A stretch of DNA of 48,233 bases from Methylococcales symbiont of Hymedesmia sp. n. MRB-2018 (GTDB lineage Bacteria > Pseudomonadota > Gammaproteobacteria > Methylococcales > Methylomonadaceae). Numbering within the stretch: position 1 is the stretch's first letter; each line of letters starts with the position of its first letter. A program made the translations under genes and the position numbers. Below are positions 12,101-18,209 of this stretch, piece after piece. The stretch covers positions 20,532 to 68,764 of the forward strand of contig QPIN01000055.1 of NCBI GenBank assembly GCA_003666385.1. The letters are read 5' to 3'. Below the pieces are notes generated by a model. That model made no database searches, was not told the origin of the DNA, and worked only from the letters and a program-made list of their open reading frames with translations.

Positions 12101-14739
12101 GTGCCGACATCCCTCTAACGGCAGGCACTACCACCACCATCATCCTAGTGGTCACTGCCGCAGACGGCACCACCACTGAGGACTACATCGTCACCGTCAA
12201 CCGTGCAGCAGGTAGCGATGCCAGCTTGGATGGCTTGACCGTGTCCGAAGGTACACTAACCCCAGACTTTAACAGTGCCGGGTTTGCCTACAGGGTCAGC
12301 GTTGGCAATGACATAAGCGAGCTGAGCGTCACCCCAACTCTCACAGACTCTAATGCCACGGTCACGGTGATCGCCAACTCTGTCACCCTCCCTGTCACCA
12401 GCGGTGAAGCCAGCGACGCCATTACTCTGGCAGCAGGTGCGGATACCGAAATCGTTGTAGAAGTCACTGCCCAAGATGGCAGCAGCCCTCAGAGATACAT
12501 CGTCACCGTCAACCGTGCAGCAGGTAGCGATGCCAGCTTGGATGGCTTGACCGTAGCACTAACCGCACCAGCCAATCAGGTTTACCTAGCGGGTATAGCA
12601 ATCAACAACTTGATACTACCAGAGGCAACTGGTGGTGATGGAAATTACTCCTATACCCTAACCCCCCCAACTGGCGATTTGAATGGATTAGGATTAACAT
12701 TTAACTCAAACACCCAAACCCTATCAGGCACCTTTAACAGGATAGTAATAGTACCGTTATCCCTAATCTATACCGTAACGGACGGCATAGGAGAAAGTAC
12801 TACTGCGACTTTCACCATTGCCGCACCAAACATTTATGACAGTACTGCTAGCACGGTGCAAGCAACTTCCGTTATTAACGCGGATGACTTGAGAGTAATC
12901 ATCTTAGGGCAAAGCTCTAGCAGAGATATTGAAGCCACAGACGGAACCATTACCCTACCAAGTGGACTGAGTGGCGCTACGATTACCGTCTTAGCTGATG
13001 TTAGTGAAGCCCTCCTGCCGGCCGCCAATCAACCCGATGGGACTGTCGTGGACAGCCTACGTAGCCTAGTGGATATTGATGTGACTGGTGGTAACAGTAA
13101 TACTATAAGTAGAACCAACCCAGTAACCATCTGCCTACCTCATGGAGGCACAGCCGACCTAGGTTTGTATCACGCCGCTACTAACAGTGGTTGGGATCTG
13201 TTACCATCCCAGCGGGTGGAAACCAACCCCAAACTCGTCTGTGGCGATACAACTGCTTTTTCAGTTTTCGGCGCTGCTGGTAAGGCACAGAAGTTAGACG
13301 TAAACGCAGTAGCCGAAGAGCAAGTACTAAACGCGGTCTTACCACAAATACTAAGAGCAACATCAAAAATAACAAGGGATAATATCAGTAACCGCATTGA
13401 CCAAGCATTTTCTAGCTCCCCAGAAGACACTGCCGATGCCAGCCTTAATCTAGGGGGTAGCTCAAACTTGCAAGAGCTAATCAATAACAATGCCCGCACT
13501 ATGCTACAAAGCGGATTGAATATTAAGCAAATGTTTAATAATTCTTCTTTCCTCATCCCGCTGAATGTAGCAGAGGATAATAACTACGGTGTTAATAATA
13601 TGACGCTATGGGGCAGTGGGGATTACCTTAATTTTGCAGATGATGTCTCTGCTGTTGACTGGGAGGGTGAAGTAATCGGTGGCAGTGTGGGTATTGATGC
13701 CCGTCTAAACCAAAACCTGGTCGCAGGTGCCGCTCTCTCTTACAGTGAAGGCGATGTTGACTATAAACGCGATGGTGAGAATGATAGCGGAAATAACAGC
13801 GAAGGCACCCTGAGCAATACCCTATACAGCATCCACCCTTATATTGCTTATGATTTATCACAAGGGCGTGTATGGGGCGCACTAGGCTATGGTCAAGGCG
13901 AGGTAGAAATTAACGATAAAGCAACCGACTCTGCCAAAACCGAAACCAAAAGCAGCCGCGACACCGAGCTATACAGTCTTGCCTTTGGGGGTAGTGGTGA
14001 CCTATTATCCAGCGATAACTGGCTAAATATACCTGGCACCACCACCCTACGCCTTAAAGGTGAGGTATCGCTGTCTAATATTAAGGTGGACAAAAGCAAT
14101 CTAAGCAATGCCAAAGCATTGTCCATAGATGCTCATCGTTACCGTGTGGCATTAGAAAGCAGCCATAAGCACACTCTAGCCAACGGTGCCAGCATCAACC
14201 CATCCATAGAATTGGGAATACGCTATGACGATGGCAGTGGTGAGACTGGTGGCGGCGTAGAGTTGGCAGGTAGCTACCATTACAGCAGCCCAATAGGACT
14301 GGAAATGGAGCTACGCGCCCACGGTTTACTGGTACATGAATCTTCTTACCAAGAATGGGGACTCAGTGGCTTAGTCAAATACCAAGCCAACAGCAGTGGT
14401 CAAGGCCTGTGGTTAAGCTTACAACCAGCATTTGGCGATACCCCAGGCAATGTTGGCGATAGAGTATGGCAGCCATCAGCAGTAACTAACTACGCAAACG
14501 ATGAGGATAACAACAGCAATAGAAGCCTACAGTTAAACACCGAATTGGGCTACGGACTACCTGGATTCTTTGGTCGTGGCTTACTCACCCCTTACGCTGG
14601 CTTAAACATAACAAATGGCACACAAAGCTATAATATAGGCGGACGTTGGACAATAGATTCTATATTGAACCTAAGTCTAATAGGTGAGCGTAAACAAACA
14701 GGGGACAGTATAGAGTTGCGTGGTGACCTTAAGTTTTAG
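127..14739 (+). CDS. Giant modular autotransporter adhesin (PKD / BspA repeat / cadherin-like modules)
   Basis: About 4870 residues. The N-terminus is a Sec signal peptide (basic start, then a run rich in Leu, ending near Ala-Ser-Thr-Gln-Ala). Eleven modules follow, starting near nt 226, 1111, 1912, 2857, 3751, 4648, 5935, 6964, 7777, 8911 and 10429. Each has a PKD-like domain with a WGDG motif (WGDD in module 1), a string of 22-26-residue BspA/DUF285 repeats of the form MF-x-GA-x-x-FNQDI-x-x-WDVS-x-VT-x-M, and a cadherin-like segment ending LFGTNN-type. Cadherin-like beta-sandwich domains (5630-5930, 10120-10420, 11920-12510) and Ig-like domains (about 11590-11900, 12540-12830) lie towards the C-terminus. 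The last about 380 residues (from nt 13600) look like an autotransporter beta-barrel ending in Phe. This implies outer-membrane anchoring and surface display, probably adhesion. ATG 127 is chosen because the signal peptide begins there; GTG 115 is in frame but adds only four residues. No protease or catalytic motif was recognised. Confidence 0.85.
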   Translation: MRLIASTLLLLSGFLFSASTQATSHITADHTADDFVTQWRIPADDLILTFPGEGSYTIDWGDDITQDIKDRFPTHTYARAGDYTITVSNGIKRFNLNNGEDKEKLRNVVQWGSASWRDMRGAFYGANEMTMSASDAPDLSAVSSMQNMFRGATRFNGAIDGWNVSNVNNMHQMFGLAIAFNQDIGSWNVGRVTNMNGMFASASAFNQNIGRWNIRGITKMKLMFLGATVFSQNLGSWYIVPTTRSTTTTLDTQNYILDGHSPTYRLVAGDGDTNNGLFEISGPTLTPINSDQAPGTYNVRVVASGTALFGTNNVAMLSITLDKPATPMDFVTEWQIPADDLTLTFPSEGSYTVNWGDGIIQDIKDSFPTHTYAAPGDYRVIASNTITRFNLNDGEDKEKLINIQQWGSASWSSMEGAFHGASAMTMSASDAPDLTAVSSMSNMFRAATTFNGNIGNWNVGMVTNMESMFNGASLFNQDIGGWDVSSLTNMQRMFSGATDFNQNLGRWYIVPTITLTTITLTTQNTLLTEHNPSYTLVAGVANNDLFRLNGLKIIPINLNQAPGIYSLRVGASGSLFATNNTRNLTINFKTPTSSADFVTHWRIPAGDAAARTLTVNAHGDYTINWGDGNPTEGTKDDSTHIYSTAGDYRVTISNTIKGFYNADKLIDIAQWGTANWERLIFNGASMMRMSATDMPDLSRVTSMARMFEGTTLFNGASIGGWDVSNVRDMTIMFADTSAFNVDISRWNVSRVVNMTGMFRGASAFNQDIGRWNVGRVTNMNSMFYNAPAFNQDINDWNVAGVTTMQDIFFGATAFKQNLGRWYIVPTRILGTIDLVTQNTVLTAHSPIYRLIAGAGDNNLFRVSGSTLIPIDLSQASGTYNLRVTASGQALFGTNNVAMLSITLNKPATSMDFVTEWQIPADDLTLTFPSEGSYTINWGDGIIQDIKDRFPTHTYAAPGDYRVIASRHITRFNLNDGEDKEKLINIQQWGSASWSSMEATFWGAKNMRMSASDAPDLTGVSNMQSMFRGATIFNGNIGGWDVSNVEDMSHMFRSTTAFDQSISDWDVSKVTNMFDMFYRAKAFNQDISRWDVSKVTLMFAMFTDAAAFNQNLGRWYIVDTTVATITTLTTQNTMLRDQNPAYSLVTGTGDDHNSLFSLSGSTLTPFSSNQAYGTYNVRVAANGAVFDTLFGTANERSLSIEITNPVALTDFVTQWQMPVGDATARTLTFPGEGIYTINWGDGSAIEAITSNNPTHTYADPGHYQVVASNTIARFNLNNSEDKEKLINIRQWGAASWTSLENAFYGASNMMMSATDKPDLTRVTSLKSMFQDATTFNGDIRDWKVSSVTNMAAMFANARAFKQEIGSWDVGMVTNMNSMFLGASSFNQDISGWDVRNVKNMNYMFAFTTFSQNLGRWYIVDTPIATTTLSTITLTTQNPVLTAHSPMYTLATRTKDNDLFRIVGSTLIPADPNQAYGTYDVRVAASGSLFGTANARTLSIEITYPVTLMDFVTEWQIPTGNNAARTLTFPSEGNYTISWGDGTVETITANNPTHTYVNAGDYTVIASKTITRFNLNNGEDKEKLINIRQWGSANWSSMQGAFWGASSLSMMTASDKPVLSGLTSLESMFRDAAIFNGDIGGWDVSKVTDMSSMFYNASAFNQNINGWDVSKVTDMGDMFFNNSPFNQAISASTFNQDISDWDVSKVTDMGYMFSGASVFNRDIGGWDVSKVTDMGRMFEFASAFNQDLGRWYIVPTTTLITTVLATQNDILTAQTPTYALVTGTGSTHNNLFSLSGPTLTPKDSNIAVGTYDVRIAASGSLFGTNNARSLSIKIGDARLNALALSAGTLDPVFDSARLAYSASVANTVTSLTVTPTTFDTAASVTVNGVTVISGKASTNIFLTADTTTITLVVTTTDITITKVYTIIVTRAADPDPDSFITQWRIPAGDATARTLTFPSEGLYNINWGDGSATEAIKSNNPTHTYADAGDYKVIASNAITRFNLNDGEDKEKLREIQQWGNASWSSMQGAFYGASNMTMSASDMPDLTGVSNMENIFRDAALFNGNIGRWNVSNVEDMSHMFRYATAFDQSIGGWNVSNVEDMSHMFQGTTAFDQSIGGWDVSRVTNMGGMFLDATAFNQGMSIWDVSKVTNMSRMFLGASVFNGAIDRWDVSSVTDMFEMFYDAPAFNQNLARWYIVGTAASNRLRLTTQNDVLAAHSPMYTLATGTKDNDLFRISGSTVFPINPNQPFGAYEVHVAANGTLFGTANARNLRIDIAATPADFITQWRFDTDNDTLTFPGRGNYKINWGDGSPSENVRGATDHTYTTAGNYQVVVSNTITRFNLNNGEDKEKLRDVQQWGDASWTSMKTAFWGAKNMRMSASDAPDLTGVSNMLSMFLGATIFNGNIGNWDVSKVTNMLQMFYGAKAFNQDISRWDVSSVTNMHNMFTDATAFNQNLGRWYIVPTSSSTTTTLLATQNTVLREQNPSYSLVTGTGDDHNSLFSLSGSTLTPSSSNQAYGTYNVRVAANGALFGTANARSLSIEITDPVTSMDFITQWGIPGGDNAARTLTFPGEGSYRINWGDGTIEDVSGVASHTYTTPGNYRIIVSNSITRFNLGGYGLNSEYHKDRGKLLDVQQWGTASWVDMSRAFFGAHRMRITAKDAPDLSAVTNMFQMFQNAGGFNTDISSWNVSSVRNMGYMFANTAFNQDIGGWDVSNVRTMGFMFADTAFIQDIGGWDVSRVETMEGMFDSAHAFNADISGWDVSKVTDMSNMFINANAFDQNIGSWDVSNVVNMNRMFHDARVFNQDISRWNVRKVTQVFEMFKGANAFNQNLGRWYIVPIVSNNLRLITQNVGLTSRLQPIPVYSLVSGTGDTDNHLFSLSGSTLTPINSDQAPGVYNLLVAAGPSNLFGSNNVRSLSIQLNSPVNSVDFITQWSIPAGSATARTLTFPGEGIYDINWGDGNSNRANGTIDHTYQIAGDYTIIATNTITRFNLNNGADAGKLIDIQNWGNISWSSMQGAFWGASSLSMMSASDKPVLSGLTSLESMFRDAAIFNGDISGWDVSKVTDMNSMFYNASAFNQNINGWDVSKVTDMGDMFFNNNPFNQAISASTFNQDISDWDVSKVTDMSYMFSGASVFNRDIGGWDVSKVTDMARMFEFASAFNQDLGRWNVERVTNMTSMFDSARTFNKNIGSWNVERVTNMGDMFASASAFNQNIGRWNVSNVMNMDRMFDGADVFSQNLGRWYIVDDTTLVTTTLTTQNTVLDAHSPSYELVSGDGDTNNGLFQISDFTLTPTDFQQPSGTYELRVGASGAALFGTNNALSLSIDIDNPHDASLSDLSLSVGTLLPAFAGGTIRYTATVGNEISSITLTPTVNNPAASVTVGGATVISGTASDPIVLAEGVNAISIEVTAVDGITIRVYTVIVTRVAGTDKFITEWQIPTGDTPARTLTFPGEGLYTINWGDGSPTENASGTTDHIYTTGGDYQVVVSSAITHFNLNNGVDRGKLINIRQWGTANWTSMEGAFSGASAMRMSASDSPNLSKVSSMSNMFRGAAVFNGNIRGWTVANVSNMSGMFFSTAFNQDISGWDVANVSDMSEMFSGTPFNQNIGSWNVESVTTMQDMFLGTRDFDGNIDSWNVERVTDMGSMFRAANAFNQNIGSWNVEQVTSMHFMFHNANTFNQDISSWNVSSVTDMLRMFEGANAFRKNLGRWYVDENINNDQGMLQTANSDYNGVNDLSVLSFNFVAQNAVLRSQNPTYALATGAAADGTDNAKFTLGSDGILGFNSGMAADRTYTVRIAVDSTDFGTDNAIDLTVVVDASPTVTSIVRTTPTDEITNADTLIWTVTFSENVQNVRATDFTVSGTTAPHTVIGSDAEYQVTVTGGDLARLNGTVTLAFAANQNIEDTAANALTATTPTADNQPSYTLDNTDASLSALALSEGTLDPDFDSATTDYTASVVNTVTSLTVTLTTTDPTASVTVNGATVTSGEASADIPLTAGTTTTIILVVTAADGTTTEDYIVTVNRAAGSDASLDGLTVSEGTLTPDFNSAGFAYRVSVGNDISELSVTPTLTDSNATVTVIANSVTLPVTSGEASDAITLAAGADTEIVVEVTAQDGSSPQRYIVTVNRAAGSDASLDGLTVALTAPANQVYLAGIAINNLILPEATGGDGNYSYTLTPPTGDLNGLGLTFNSNTQTLSGTFNRIVIVPLSLIYTVTDGIGESTTATFTIAAPNIYDSTASTVQATSVINADDLRVIILGQSSSRDIEATDGTITLPSGLSGATITVLADVSEALLPAANQPDGTVVDSLRSLVDIDVTGGNSNTISRTNPVTICLPHGGTADLGLYHAATNSGWDLLPSQRVETNPKLVCGDTTAFSVFGAAGKAQKLDVNAVAEEQVLNAVLPQILRATSKITRDNISNRIDQAFSSSPEDTADASLNLGGSSNLQELINNNARTMLQSGLNIKQMFNNSSFLIPLNVAEDNNYGVNNMTLWGSGDYLNFADDVSAVDWEGEVIGGSVGIDARLNQNLVAGAALSYSEGDVDYKRDGENDSGNNSEGTLSNTLYSIHPYIAYDLSQGRVWGALGYGQGEVEINDKATDSAKTETKSSRDTELYSLAFGGSGDLLSSDNWLNIPGTTTLRLKGEVSLSNIKVDKSNLSNAKALSIDAHRYRVALESSHKHTLANGASINPSIELGIRYDDGSGETGGGVELAGSYHYSSPIGLEMELRAHGLLVHESSYQEWGLSGLVKYQANSSGQGLWLSLQPAFGDTPGNVGDRVWQPSAVTNYANDEDNNSNRSLQLNTELGYGLPGFFGRGLLTPYAGLNITNGTQSYNIGGRWTIDSILNLSLIGERKQTGDSIELRGDLKF
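4900..5370 (+). repeat. Long internal repeat, copy 1 (mate at 9160-9630)
   Basis: Within the giant gene this stretch matches 9160-9630 almost base for base at a constant offset of 4260 bp (1420 codons). It includes the unusual short insert carrying NNSPFNQAIS, which becomes NNNPFNQAIS in the second copy. Neighbouring modules are much more divergent, so this pair reflects a recent internal duplication or gene conversion. It is a substrate for recombination that would delete or add whole modules in frame. Confidence 0.85.
9160..9630 (+). repeat. Long internal repeat, copy 2 (mate at 4900-5370)
   Basis: This is the second copy of the near-identical segment described at 4900-5370, with the same reading frame and a 4260-bp offset. 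After about 9620 the two copies diverge: copy 1 goes straight to the module end, whereas copy 2 continues with further WNVERVTNM-type repeats. Confidence 0.85.
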
Positions 14740-14740
14740 G

Positions 14741-14893
14741 TAACTGCTCAGCTTACTCTCTATTTTGTCTAATAGCTGCGTTGAAAGTGTGCATTTACAC
14801 CTGTAAACTCCGCGTTTTCGCCTTGCTCTTGAACGCCTTGATCTTGAATAGAACAGAGGGGAATCTAAGCAGTTACGGAGTACGCTGAGTTCT
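14741..14893. repeat. MITE-like dispersed repeat, family A, copy 1
   Basis: About 150 bp directly after the stop of the giant gene. It is highly similar over its whole length to 27019-27174. The ends are imperfect inverted repeats (left AACTGCTCAGCTTAC, right end reverse complement GAGAACTCAGCGTAC). The interior contains the palindrome TTTACA-CC-TGTAAA. There is no open reading frame, so it is a non-autonomous intergenic repeat rather than an insertion sequence with a transposase. Confidence 0.75.
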
Positions 14894-14904
14894 CAAATTA
14901 TAAA

Positions 14905-14965
14905 ACCCCAACAATTTCAGACAACAAATTATACTATTTTAAAAAATTGTCAGAGGTTTTGGGGT
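14905..14965. terminator. Imperfect dyad between convergent genes
   Basis: ACCCCAA near 14905 pairs with TTGGGGT near 14959-14965, and CAGACAA pairs imperfectly with TTGTCAG further in. It lies between the convergent giant gene (+) and the ABC ATPase gene (-). It is plausibly a bidirectional terminator, but the stem is interrupted and no energy was calculated. Confidence 0.4.
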
Positions 14966-14989
14966 AATGTATTTTGTTAATTCTTGAGC

Positions 14990-15979
14990 CTAAAAAGCGA
15001 TAACAGCATTACTTTTAAAGTTAACCCAAAGTATATCTCCTAAATATACATTCAAATCTTTTAATGCTTGATAGGTTATTAATACCTGAAATAACTCTCC
15101 GGCTAAAACAGTCATTCTAATTTTATTTGCCTCATCCGTAATAGCTAATACTTTGCCTTGAAATTGATTGCGCATACTGGATTTTATAAGTTCTTTTGAC
15201 AAAACAATTTCACGCGGATCTATAGAAACATGTTGATAATCTTTTTCACACTCTGGCAACAGAATCTGAATATTTCCAGTATTAAATAATTGCATATTAA
15301 CAGTGCCATGAAACACATTGATTAAGGGGGTTTCAACTGATTTACCTTTAACCAGTGAAACAACCTCATCAGCTATCGCTATGCCCCGCAAACGATTATG
15401 GGTGCTAAATATCAAGGTTTTACTACGCTCTTTAACATAGCTACGAATAAAACTTTCCAATGCTTGTTCACTACTGTAATCAAGATAACTAAACGGTTCA
15501 TCCATTAACAATATATCAGGGTCAGTAATAATAGCTCGTGCCAATGCTATTTTTTGTAACTCTCCAGCGGATAATGTTTTTGCTTGTTGATGAATTAATT
15601 CAATAATATTTAATTTTTCCAAAGTAGAATGAATCAGATCTAGTCGGTCTTCTTTCTTTATCTTATGAAACTTCAAGGTCAGATTTAGATTATTAAATAC
15701 ACTGCCTCTTAACATATAAGGTTTTTGTGGAAGTAAGGCTATTCTCTTCTTGAGATTGTGAATAGGCTGTTTAGCTACTGTTTGGGGGAAACATCTAAGT
15801 TGTCCACTCTGCGTTTTTTCTAAAAGGGCGAGCAAATTGAGTAGCGTACTTTTGCCACAACCATTTGGGCCAATCAAAGCGGTGCTCTTTCCCGCCTTTA
15901 TATTTAATTCTGACAAGGATAAGGCCAATGTTTTACCATAAGCATACTTGACATTTCTCAACTGATAGGCATACATCAT
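14990..15979 (-). CDS. Tungstate/molybdate-type ABC transporter ATP-binding protein
   Basis: 329 residues. Walker A is GPNGCGKST (about 38-46), the signature motif is LSAGELQKIALARA, and Walker B is ILLMDEP. A C-terminal TOBE/Mop-like region follows the ATPase core, as in oxyanion importers (ModC, TupC, WtpC). It is divergent from the tupA-like gene, 74 bp away, which argues that it energises tungstate uptake. AGGGGTG lies about 11 bp before the ATG (an ATG-ATG pair; either could be used). No permease gene is adjacent, so the membrane partner must be elsewhere or lost. The family assignment is firm; the substrate is inferred from the neighbour. Confidence 0.8.
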   Translation of the reverse strand: MMYAYQLRNVKYAYGKTLALSLSELNIKAGKSTALIGPNGCGKSTLLNLLALLEKTQSGQLRCFPQTVAKQPIHNLKKRIALLPQKPYMLRGSVFNNLNLTLKFHKIKKEDRLDLIHSTLEKLNIIELIHQQAKTLSAGELQKIALARAIITDPDILLMDEPFSYLDYSSEQALESFIRSYVKERSKTLIFSTHNRLRGIAIADEVVSLVKGKSVETPLINVFHGTVNMQLFNTGNIQILLPECEKDYQHVSIDPREIVLSKELIKSSMRNQFQGKVLAITDEANKIRMTVLAGELFQVLITYQALKDLNVYLGDILWVNFKSNAVIAF

Positions 15980-16053
15980 TTATAGCACCCCTATTAGCAT
16001 TAAATAAACCCTCACTGTATTAGCTTTTTTTATACACACAAGATCGAATCTTA

Positions 16054-16914
16054 ATGAATTGTTTCAAACTATTATTTACCCTCAGTATTATGCTTTACTC
16101 ATTCAACAGTCAAGCAGAAAACATTCTCCGACTAGCGACCACCACCAGTACAGAAAATTCAGGATTATTAGCTGTATTAAACCCTGTTTTTGAAAAAAAG
16201 TTTAATTGCCGCCTGGATATTATTGCAGTCGGAACAGGTAAAGCATTAAAACTTGGAGAAAATGGCGATGTCGATGTGCTTTTTGTCCATGCGCCCAAAG
16301 CTGAACTCGCTTTTGTTAATGCAGGTCATGGCGTTGAGCGTACTTTTGTAATGTATAATGACTTTGTTCTAGTTGGTGCAAAAAGCGATTTAGCCAAACT
16401 CAAATCTGCTGTATCGGTGCTGGATGCACTGCAAAAAATAGCCCTGAGCAGAGCCGAATTTATATCCAGAGGCGACGATTCAGGCACCCACAAGAAAGAA
16501 AAAGCTTTATGGCAGATGGCCAACCTTGATCCTGCTGGTCCATGGTATGTGCGAGCAGGTCAAGGTATGGGTGCTGTTTTAAAAATAGCCGATGAAAAAC
16601 AAGCCTATACTCTGACAGACAGGGGTACCTATCTTGCCTTCCAAGGTAAAATTGACTTGCAAATTATGTTTGAAAATGACCCGCCTTTACACAACCCCTA
16701 TCACATCATCGCTGTTAATCCAGAAAAACATCCTCATGTAAAATATCAATTAGCCAAACAGTATATGGATTTTATCACCAGTGATGAAGGTCAAGCCATC
16801 ATCGCTAATGTTAAAATGAAAGGACAAACATTATTTTATGCCGATGTCATCAGCCATCATGCTGATAAAACTCAAGTAAACGACGAAAAACTGAACAGTC
16901 TTTCTCTGGATTAA
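16054..16914 (+). CDS. tupA: Tungstate-binding periplasmic protein, TupA-like
   Basis: 286 residues with a Sec signal peptide ending at about residue 21 (Ser-Gln-Ala, then Glu-Asn). The mature protein carries the TupA landmarks LATTTSTENSGLL near the N-terminus, VGTGKALKLG, GDVDVLFVHAP and VMYNDFVLVG. TupA binds tungstate (sometimes molybdate) and delivers it to a TupB permease and TupC ATPase for tungsto- or molybdoenzymes. The ATPase gene is divergent just upstream, with the 74-bp gap presumably holding both promoters. The tupB permease is not found in this window. Confidence 0.85.
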   Translation: MNCFKLLFTLSIMLYSFNSQAENILRLATTTSTENSGLLAVLNPVFEKKFNCRLDIIAVGTGKALKLGENGDVDVLFVHAPKAELAFVNAGHGVERTFVMYNDFVLVGAKSDLAKLKSAVSVLDALQKIALSRAEFISRGDDSGTHKKEKALWQMANLDPAGPWYVRAGQGMGAVLKIADEKQAYTLTDRGTYLAFQGKIDLQIMFENDPPLHNPYHIIAVNPEKHPHVKYQLAKQYMDFITSDEGQAIIANVKMKGQTLFYADVISHHADKTQVNDEKLNSLSLD

Positions 16915-16971
16915 GTCCTTTCCATGTTATGGTTTTAGTCCATTCCAAAGTTATTTCTATAAAATTTAGTA

Positions 16972-17076
16972 ATACCATTTTCAAGAATAAATGGTGTGAT
17001 ATAGTGCCTATTTTTATGCATTCAGAATGTGCAAAAATGGGTGCTAGATTATATTATTTATTCTTGAAAATGGTAT
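16972..17076. repeat. 105-bp foldback element
   Basis: Perfect 21-bp terminal inverted repeats (16972-16992 and 17056-17076, starting ATACCATTTTCAAGAATAAA) continue inward as an imperfect inverted repeat to the centre near 17024, so almost the whole element is one hairpin. Most mismatches between the arms are transitions that still allow G-U pairs in plus-strand RNA. A lone half end (ATACCATTTTCAA) occurs at about 29974-29986 before lgt. It lies between the convergent tupA and dsbB genes, where it could act as a terminator, or it is a MITE. Confidence 0.85.
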
Positions 17077-17135
17077 AAGCTAACTCGCAATAAATAAACA
17101 CCCCAGCTTGCGCAAGATTTTTATTTATATGATTA
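17077..17135 (-). repeat. Dispersed repeat, family C, partial copy
   Basis: On the minus strand this resembles the right half of the family C element at 43717-43876 (shared GTGTTTATTTATTGCG and AATAAAAATC blocks) and the end of the copy at 30790-30885. It abuts the right terminus of the foldback element and runs up to the dsbB stop codon. Confidence 0.6.
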
Positions 17136-17137
17136 AC

Positions 17138-17641
17138 CTATTTAGCTAAATTCCACTGCTGTAACAAACTTAATAGAGCTAGTCCTATAAAAGCGACTAA
17201 AGTCCAGCCTGGAATACTCACGCCTAAAAATGTCCATAATATATCAGCACATTCTCCAGTGCCATTAAGCATTAATTTAATAGTGTCCAGTAATGGGAAG
17301 TTTTCAAACACATACTCCAGTCCAGGGCTACATTCAAGGACTTTCTCAGGGGGTAAGTTTTGTATCCATAGGTGACGAATTGAAATGCCTGCACCCGCCA
17401 GAGCAGTGAGGGCTCCTAATATGGAATAGATTCTTAAGCCACAGTGTTTTGGATTGTGGATGGTGGCTATGAGAAAGATAATGCCTGTTGTCAAAATCAT
17501 GATTCTTTGCGAAATACATAATGGGCAAGGTTCCAGTTCTTCTACAAATTGAAAATAGGCAGCTATCGCTAAGATAAGAAAACAACTGCCAAAACCCAGT
17601 AAAAACCAGATACGAGGATTAAATTTTATCAGTTGGAACAT
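17138..17641 (-). CDS. dsbB: Disulfide bond formation protein DsbB
   Basis: 167 residues from the ATG at 17641. Four membrane segments, with the first periplasmic loop carrying PCPLC (Cys39, Cys42) and the second loop Cys104 and Cys131. This matches the two redox pairs of DsbB, which reoxidises DsbA and passes electrons to quinone. The conserved IPGW follows the last cysteine. The frame extends to an ATG at 17668 (176 residues), but GAAG sits 7-8 bp before 17641 and the family length fits the shorter form. It is transcribed alone and convergent with tupA; no dsbA is nearby. Confidence 0.9.
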   Translation of the reverse strand: MFQLIKFNPRIWFLLGFGSCFLILAIAAYFQFVEELEPCPLCISQRIMILTTGIIFLIATIHNPKHCGLRIYSILGALTALAGAGISIRHLWIQNLPPEKVLECSPGLEYVFENFPLLDTIKLMLNGTGECADILWTFLGVSIPGWTLVAFIGLALLSLLQQWNLAK

Positions 17642-18174
17642 AATATACTTCAGTCGTATTAGTCGCATTATCAGTCAACACAGGCACGGGGAAGCTTGCA
17701 TTGCTACTACGGGTTTGAATTGAATGGTAGGGACCGCCAACAATCTTAGCTTTTAAACCTAGGCTGGCGAATAAAAGACCTGGCAATGCAAGGCTAATAA
17801 GCAATGATTAGCCTGTGTTTATAATCATTGGTCTTCGCTAAAAAAACAGGTGGATTATGTGCCCTGAGCAAAGCGAGGAAATACTCTTGGGGTGCCAAAC
17901 AACTAATCCTTGAGCGGGGGCATTGTATCTTAGTTGTGATGAAAAAACAAAAAAGCAAGGGCAATCAAGGCTATTGCAAAAAAAATGAGGCAGTTGAAGC
18001 AAGAAAATGAGAACAGTTCGGGATTATTTAAAGATTACAAATAACAAAACAAAACCTTGTTTAGCATAGTGTCTAGCCTAAGAACGCATTACCCCTGTCA
18101 AAACAGTTAAGCCTCCAGAGTTATAGCAAACTAAAACTTTCTATTTTTACAGTTAAAAACTTTGATTTTAGCGG
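17642..18174. other. Gene-free stretch between dsbB and argH
   Basis: No convincing gene. It contains a perfect 8-bp inverted repeat AGGCTAAT / ATTAGCCT (17791-17798 and 17807-17814, 8-base loop) that could be an operator or hairpin upstream of dsbB. Two short open frames cross it (17619-17804 minus, TTG start; 17828-18010 plus), but neither has a ribosome binding site or a recognisable product. No tRNA-like fold was noticed. Confidence 0.5.
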
Positions 18175-18180
18175 TATAAT
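18153..18180 (+). promoter_or_regulatory. Putative argH promoter
   Basis: A consensus -10 TATAAT at 18175-18180 is preceded at 16 bp by a weak -35 TTAAAA at 18153-18158. This places a start about 25 bp before the argH ATG at 18210, so the leader would be short. The -35 element is poor, so confidence rests on the -10 box and position. Confidence 0.5.
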
Positions 18181-18209
18181 TTGCCTTTTTTATAATCCAA
18201 AGTTAAATA

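Noticed and set aside
169..14126. Many long antisense frames inside the giant gene
   Set aside because: They mirror the repetitive coding strand, lack ribosome binding sites and show no independent family features.
17619..17804. Minus-strand 61-codon frame with a hydrophobic start (ISLALPGLLFASLGL)
   Set aside because: It has only a TTG start directly after a stop codon, no ribosome binding site, and overlaps the dsbB start; no known peptide resembles it.
17828..18010. Plus-strand 60-codon frame between dsbB and argH
   Set aside because: Low-complexity Lys-rich composition, no ribosome binding site and no recognisable domain.
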